Source: an uncultured Peptococcaceae bacterium (lineage in GTDB: Bacteria; Bacillota; Desulfotomaculia; Desulfotomaculales; Desulfocucumaceae). From it: DNA of 8,299 nucleotides. The notes under the pieces are model-generated. The model did not search any database. It was given only the letters and a program-made list of their open reading frames with translations, and was not told where the DNA came from. Position numbers and translations under genes: made by a program. The DNA lies in assembly GCA_958417755.1 (NCBI GenBank), contig CATZDY010000116.1, positions 1-8,299 of the forward strand. Reading direction: 5' to 3'. Of this stretch, positions 5,271-8,299 are shown piece after piece (the stretch's first letter is position 1; each line of letters begins with the position of its first letter).

Positions 5271-6348
5271 ACGCATTCCTTCACGACAAGGTGGCGTGGA
5301 GGTGGTGGTGGAACAACTGGCTATACGAATGGCTGCCCAGGGACATTGCGTGGAAGTATACAATCGTAAAGAACGGGTTTTGAAAAACAATGAACTACTG
5401 CGGGCCTATAAAGGTGTGCGCATCATTGAGATTCCTACCTTTCGCAGCAGCACCTTGAATGCCTTTGTATATTCAGTGCTAGCCACCTTGCGGGCTTTGT
5501 TCGGAAACTATGATGTGATTCATTATCACGCTGAAGGTCCTTGTGGCATGCTATGGTTACCCCATTTGCTGGGCATACGGACAGTGGCCACCATCCATGG
5601 ATTGGACTGGCAACGCAGCAAATGGGGCGGGTTTGCCAGCAAATATTTGCGTTATGGAGAAAAGATAGTTGCCAAATATGCGAACCAAGTCATTGTCTTG
5701 TCTCACAATATCAAACAGTATTTTCTTGATACTTACCAGCGGGATGTGGTGTATATTCCCAATGGCATCGAAATACCAGAACACAAGGAAAGCCAGCTCA
5801 TTATCCAACAGTTTGGCTTGGAAAAGGATGGTTATATCCTGTTTTTAGCAAGAATTGTACCGGAAAAGGGTTTGCATTATTTATTGGAAGCCTATGGCGG
5901 GCTTATGACTGATAAAAAGTTGGTCATTGCAGGGGATTTAAAGGAAGGTGGCGAGTACATAAACCGTATCCTTGCCATGGGGAAGCAGGATGACCGGGTA
6001 ATTTTTGTGGGGCATGCTTCGGGGCAATTGCTTGCTGAATTGTTTTCTAACTGTTTCCTTTATGTATTGCCCAGTGATGTGGAAGGCATGGCTCTGAGTT
6101 TGCTAGAAGCACTTAGTTATCAAGCGGTCTGTTTGGTGAGTGATATTGCTGAAAATACAGAGATTGTGGGAACGCATATGCCTGTTTTCCAACATAGTGA
6201 TGTGCAATCATTGCGGGATATGTTGCAGACACTGTTGCGGGACGGAATTGAATCCTATCGAAATGCCTTATTTTATGACCAATTGTTCAAGGAATATGAT
6301 TGGCATGAGATTGTACAACAAACATTGCGTCTGTATCAAAGGAGTTAG
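5245..6348 (+). CDS. Family 4 glycosyltransferase with DUF1972-like N-terminus
   Basis: A cytoplasmic or membrane-associated GT-B enzyme of 367 residues that should add one sugar to the lipid-linked repeat unit. The start chosen is ATG 5245 with GGAGG (5229-5233) upstream. The longer frame from ATG 5149 lies inside the flippase gene and would add 32 unrelated residues. The N-terminal half begins MKIAMIGHKRIPSRQGGVE, the pattern of the rhamnosyltransferase-like domain formerly called DUF1972. The C-terminal half carries LARIVPEKG (201-209, Arg203 and Lys208) and the nucleotide-sugar-binding E-x7-E motif (Glu280 and Glu288 in EGMALSLLE). It overlaps wzx by 26 bases and ends three bases before the next gene. 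Donor and acceptor are unknown; the DUF1972 likeness suggests, but does not prove, a deoxyhexose donor. Confidence 0.88.
   Translation: MKIAMIGHKRIPSRQGGVEVVVEQLAIRMAAQGHCVEVYNRKERVLKNNELLRAYKGVRIIEIPTFRSSTLNAFVYSVLATLRALFGNYDVIHYHAEGPCGMLWLPHLLGIRTVATIHGLDWQRSKWGGFASKYLRYGEKIVAKYANQVIVLSHNIKQYFLDTYQRDVVYIPNGIEIPEHKESQLIIQQFGLEKDGYILFLARIVPEKGLHYLLEAYGGLMTDKKLVIAGDLKEGGEYINRILAMGKQDDRVIFVGHASGQLLAELFSNCFLYVLPSDVEGMALSLLEALSYQAVCLVSDIAENTEIVGTHMPVFQHSDVQSLRDMLQTLLRDGIESYRNALFYDQLFKEYDWHEIVQQTLRLYQRS
6338..6344 (+). promoter_or_regulatory. Strong ribosome binding site inside the end of the preceding gene
   Basis: AAAGGAG lies within the last codons of the upstream glycosyltransferase gene, seven bases before ATG 6352. 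It fixes the start of the second glycosyltransferase and implies close translational linkage. Confidence 0.7.
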
Positions 6349-6351
6349 TCC

Positions 6352-7596
6352 ATGAAAGTGTTAATGGTCAACAAATTTCTTTATCCCCGGGGCGGGGCAG
6401 AAACGTATCTTTTACAAATTGGCGCTCATTTAGCAAAACAGGGACATGAAGTGGAATATTTCGGTATGTATGATAAAAAAAATACTGTTTCCAATGCACT
6501 GGGAGTAAGCACTACCAATATGGATTTTCACGCCCTTGGATGGCAGCGATTGCGTTATCCCTTTCAAATTCTCTATTCCCATGAGGCCAAAGGGAAATTG
6601 CAACAAGTCATACGGAAATTTGCCCCCCATATCATTCATTTCCACAATATTAATTTTCAGCTAACCCCTGCGGTGATTGATGGCGCGTACGCTTGCAAAG
6701 TGCCGTTGGTTCAAACTGTCCATGATTTACAAATGCTTTGTCCTAATCATTTGATGTACTCAGTGCGAGAGAAAAGGGTATGCGATAAATGCTTACAAGG
6801 AAGTAAACTGCATTGTGTACGAGGACGCTGTATCCATGGCTCCCTGGTAAAGAGCATGTTGGGTACAATGGAGGCTTGGTTATACAAAATAAAAAAAAGC
6901 TACACCAAAATCAATCGTTTTATATGTCCCAGTGGTTTTTTAGAACAAAAACTATTAACTGATCACCGTTTTTACGGAAAAACCGTTGTAAAGCATAATT
7001 TTATTGCAGCAGATCCCTTGGAAGAAAGCCATTGTAAACCACAAGCCCTCACCCCGGGAGGGGAACCATATGTTTTATATTTTGGGCGGCTTGCAGAGGA
7101 AAAGGGCATACAGGTGCTGCTGGAAGCTTGCCGCTTGTTGCCGCAAATTCCTGTGGTTGTGGCTGGGGATGGGCCCCTTTTATCTCAGGTACGTACAGCA
7201 ACATCAAATGTTCGTTATGTTGGATTTCAGACAGGTAAAAAGTTGCAACAATTGATTCAGCAGGCCTGTTTTACTGTTTGTCCCTCCGTGTGTTATGAAA
7301 ATTGTCCTTTATCTGTGCTGGAATCCGAGGCCATGGGTACCCCAGTGCTTTGTTCTGACCGCGGTGGTTTTCCTGAGCTTGTGGAGGATGGGGTGAATGG
7401 TTGTATTTTGCCTGGTGAATTGACAGCCCAACGATTGGCTGAAAAAATCCAGTGGTTTTACAATCAGCCGGATTTGTTAGCAGATATGTCAACATATTGT
7501 TTGCAAAAAAAACAGGATAGACTGACAGCAGCACAATATTGTGATTGGTTATTGGGTCTGTACCAAGAAACCATTGCAGCACATCAGTCATCATGA
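6352..7596 (+). CDS. Family 4 glycosyltransferase with a cysteine cluster
   Basis: A GT-B fold glycosyltransferase of 414 residues, expected to extend the repeat unit in the cytoplasm. The N-terminal domain starts MKVLMVNKFLYPRGGAETY, with the Gly-Gly turn at 14-15, and has HFHN (96-99) and TVHD (122-125). The C-terminal domain has FGRLAEEKG (244-252, Arg246 and Lys251), AGDGP (271-275) and the E-x7-E motif (Glu316 and Glu324 in ENCPLSVLE). Between the acceptor-domain core elements lies a cysteine cluster: Cys130, Cys144-x2-Cys147, Cys155 and Cys160. From memory, related GT4 proteins in capsule loci carry a similar cluster, which may bind a metal or be structural. The start follows a strong ribosome binding site three bases after the previous stop. 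Sugar specificity is unknown. Confidence 0.88.
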   Translation: MKVLMVNKFLYPRGGAETYLLQIGAHLAKQGHEVEYFGMYDKKNTVSNALGVSTTNMDFHALGWQRLRYPFQILYSHEAKGKLQQVIRKFAPHIIHFHNINFQLTPAVIDGAYACKVPLVQTVHDLQMLCPNHLMYSVREKRVCDKCLQGSKLHCVRGRCIHGSLVKSMLGTMEAWLYKIKKSYTKINRFICPSGFLEQKLLTDHRFYGKTVVKHNFIAADPLEESHCKPQALTPGGEPYVLYFGRLAEEKGIQVLLEACRLLPQIPVVVAGDGPLLSQVRTATSNVRYVGFQTGKKLQQLIQQACFTVCPSVCYENCPLSVLESEAMGTPVLCSDRGGFPELVEDGVNGCILPGELTAQRLAEKIQWFYNQPDLLADMSTYCLQKKQDRLTAAQYCDWLLGLYQETIAAHQSS

Positions 7597-7617
7597 TTAG
7601 AATGGTGGTAAAATACT

Positions 7618-8299
7618 ATGAGGCAACAATATGGATGGATGATAAAGAAATTTAATCGCTTATGGCGTTATCCTTTTTATTTGCTAAGTTGTCTTTTGTT
7701 TCTGGCTATTGGCAAGATAGTCAAAATGCTAAACCCAGCATATCGTGGTATTTGGCTCATGGCAGAACGGGGGACTGAGGCCCAGGACAATGCCTATCAT
7801 CTGTTTCGATATATCAGGGAACATCATCCGGACATTGTGGTTTATTATGTCATTGATCCCCGCAACCCTGATTTTTCTAAAGTTGCCGAACTGGGTAAAA
7901 CAGTACGGTACAAAAGCCTGTTGCATCATCTGTTGTTCGCTGTATCGGATTATAAAATCAGTACCCATATTGCCGGATATTCCCCTGATATTTTATGTTA
8001 CAATCGTTTTGACCATATGGGCTTGGTTACTGGGAAAAAAATCTTTTTGCAGCATGGCATTATTAAGGACAATTTGACCTGGCTGTATTATCCCAATGCC
8101 CGGGTTGATTTGTTTGTTTGTGGTGCTTATCCCGAGTATTTGGATATCAAGCAATATTATCAACATCCCGACGGGGTGGTGCAATATCTGGGGCTATGCC
8201 GTTACGATCAGTTGTATGCTGCAAAACCCCCTGAAAAGCGTATTTTGTTGATGCCCACCTGGCGGGTGTATCTTGATAAAATGGGCCCCACAGCCTTTG
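7618..8299 (+). CDS. CDP-glycerol glycerophosphotransferase-like protein (TagF/TagB family), N-terminal part, runs off the window
   Basis: An open frame of 227 codons with no stop to the window edge. ATG 7618 follows GGTGG (7604-7608) by nine bases and lies 21 bases after the previous stop. The N-terminus is basic and aromatic with one hydrophobic stretch (about 19-38), consistent with membrane attachment. WLMAERGTEAQDNAYHLFRY (46-65) is the characteristic opening of capsule- and teichoic-acid-associated polyol-phosphate transferases. QHGI (145-148), GLCRYDQL (192-199) and LLMPTWR (210-216) also fit the family. Such enzymes transfer glycerol phosphate (or ribitol phosphate) from a CDP-activated donor onto a lipid-linked glycan. 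Its presence suggests a phosphodiester-linked decoration or backbone. Full-length members usually have about 380-400 residues or more, so roughly half is missing here. The exact polyol and whether it polymerises cannot be told. Confidence 0.85.
   Translation, partial: MRQQYGWMIKKFNRLWRYPFYLLSCLLFLAIGKIVKMLNPAYRGIWLMAERGTEAQDNAYHLFRYIREHHPDIVVYYVIDPRNPDFSKVAELGKTVRYKSLLHHLLFAVSDYKISTHIAGYSPDILCYNRFDHMGLVTGKKIFLQHGIIKDNLTWLYYPNARVDLFVCGAYPEYLDIKQYYQHPDGVVQYLGLCRYDQLYAAKPPEKRILLMPTWRVYLDKMGPTAF

Noticed and set aside
7271..7594. 107-residue minus-strand ORF at the end of the second glycosyltransferase gene
   Set aside because: It is an antisense shadow of the E-x7-E region of a clear GT4 gene.
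7745..8077. 110-residue + strand ORF
   Set aside because: It is out of frame within the TagF/TagB-like gene, whose own frame (7618 to the edge) carries the family motifs.

Overview
The window looks like chromosomal DNA of a low-GC Gram-positive-type bacterium (Bacillota; perhaps Clostridia or Negativicutes, but the sequence alone does not settle this). The grounds are strong AGGAGG-type ribosome binding sites, AT-rich intergenic DNA with hairpin-plus-T-tract terminators, and a TagF/TagB-type polyol-phosphate transferase gene next to family-4 glycosyltransferases. The right-hand three quarters (from 1800) is the 5' part of an exopolysaccharide, capsule or secondary cell-wall polymer operon. 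The left quarter holds decayed genes, small ORFs and regulatory DNA.

Layout. (a) 1-629: an open frame of unknown origin runs in from the left edge. It continues into an apparent pseudogene (83-629) for a membrane-anchored or secreted protein of about 180 residues, broken by one in-frame stop and two single-base frameshifts. (b) 630-1799: about 1.17 kb of AT-rich DNA. It contains a clear terminator (722-767), a possible promoter (854-882), three weak small ORFs (1004-1138, 1179-1298, 1317-1505; the last two share one frame split by a single TAG), two further terminator-like hairpins (1513-1536, 1556-1583) and a candidate operon promoter (1607-1635). (c) 1800-8299: six genes on the + strand, tightly spaced or overlapping. 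They are a phosphoglycosyl transferase, UDP-glucose 6-dehydrogenase (GTG start at 2515), a Wzx-type flippase, two GT4 glycosyltransferases, and a CDP-glycerol glycerophosphotransferase-like gene that leaves the window at its right edge.

How the genes work together (inference from family knowledge). The phosphoglycosyl transferase would load the first phospho-sugar onto undecaprenyl phosphate. Ugd would supply UDP-glucuronate. The two GT4 enzymes would extend the lipid-linked repeat unit, the TagF/TagB-like enzyme could add a glycerol- or ribitol-phosphate-type group, and the flippase would move the unit across the membrane. No Wzy polymerase, chain-length regulator, tyrosine kinase/phosphatase or transcription regulator is visible, so the operon probably continues to the right. 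I see no CRISPR array, intact mobile element, tRNA or rRNA, and nothing that is convincingly a new biological system. The least explained parts are the broken gene at the left and the small-ORF transcription unit at about 854-1536.
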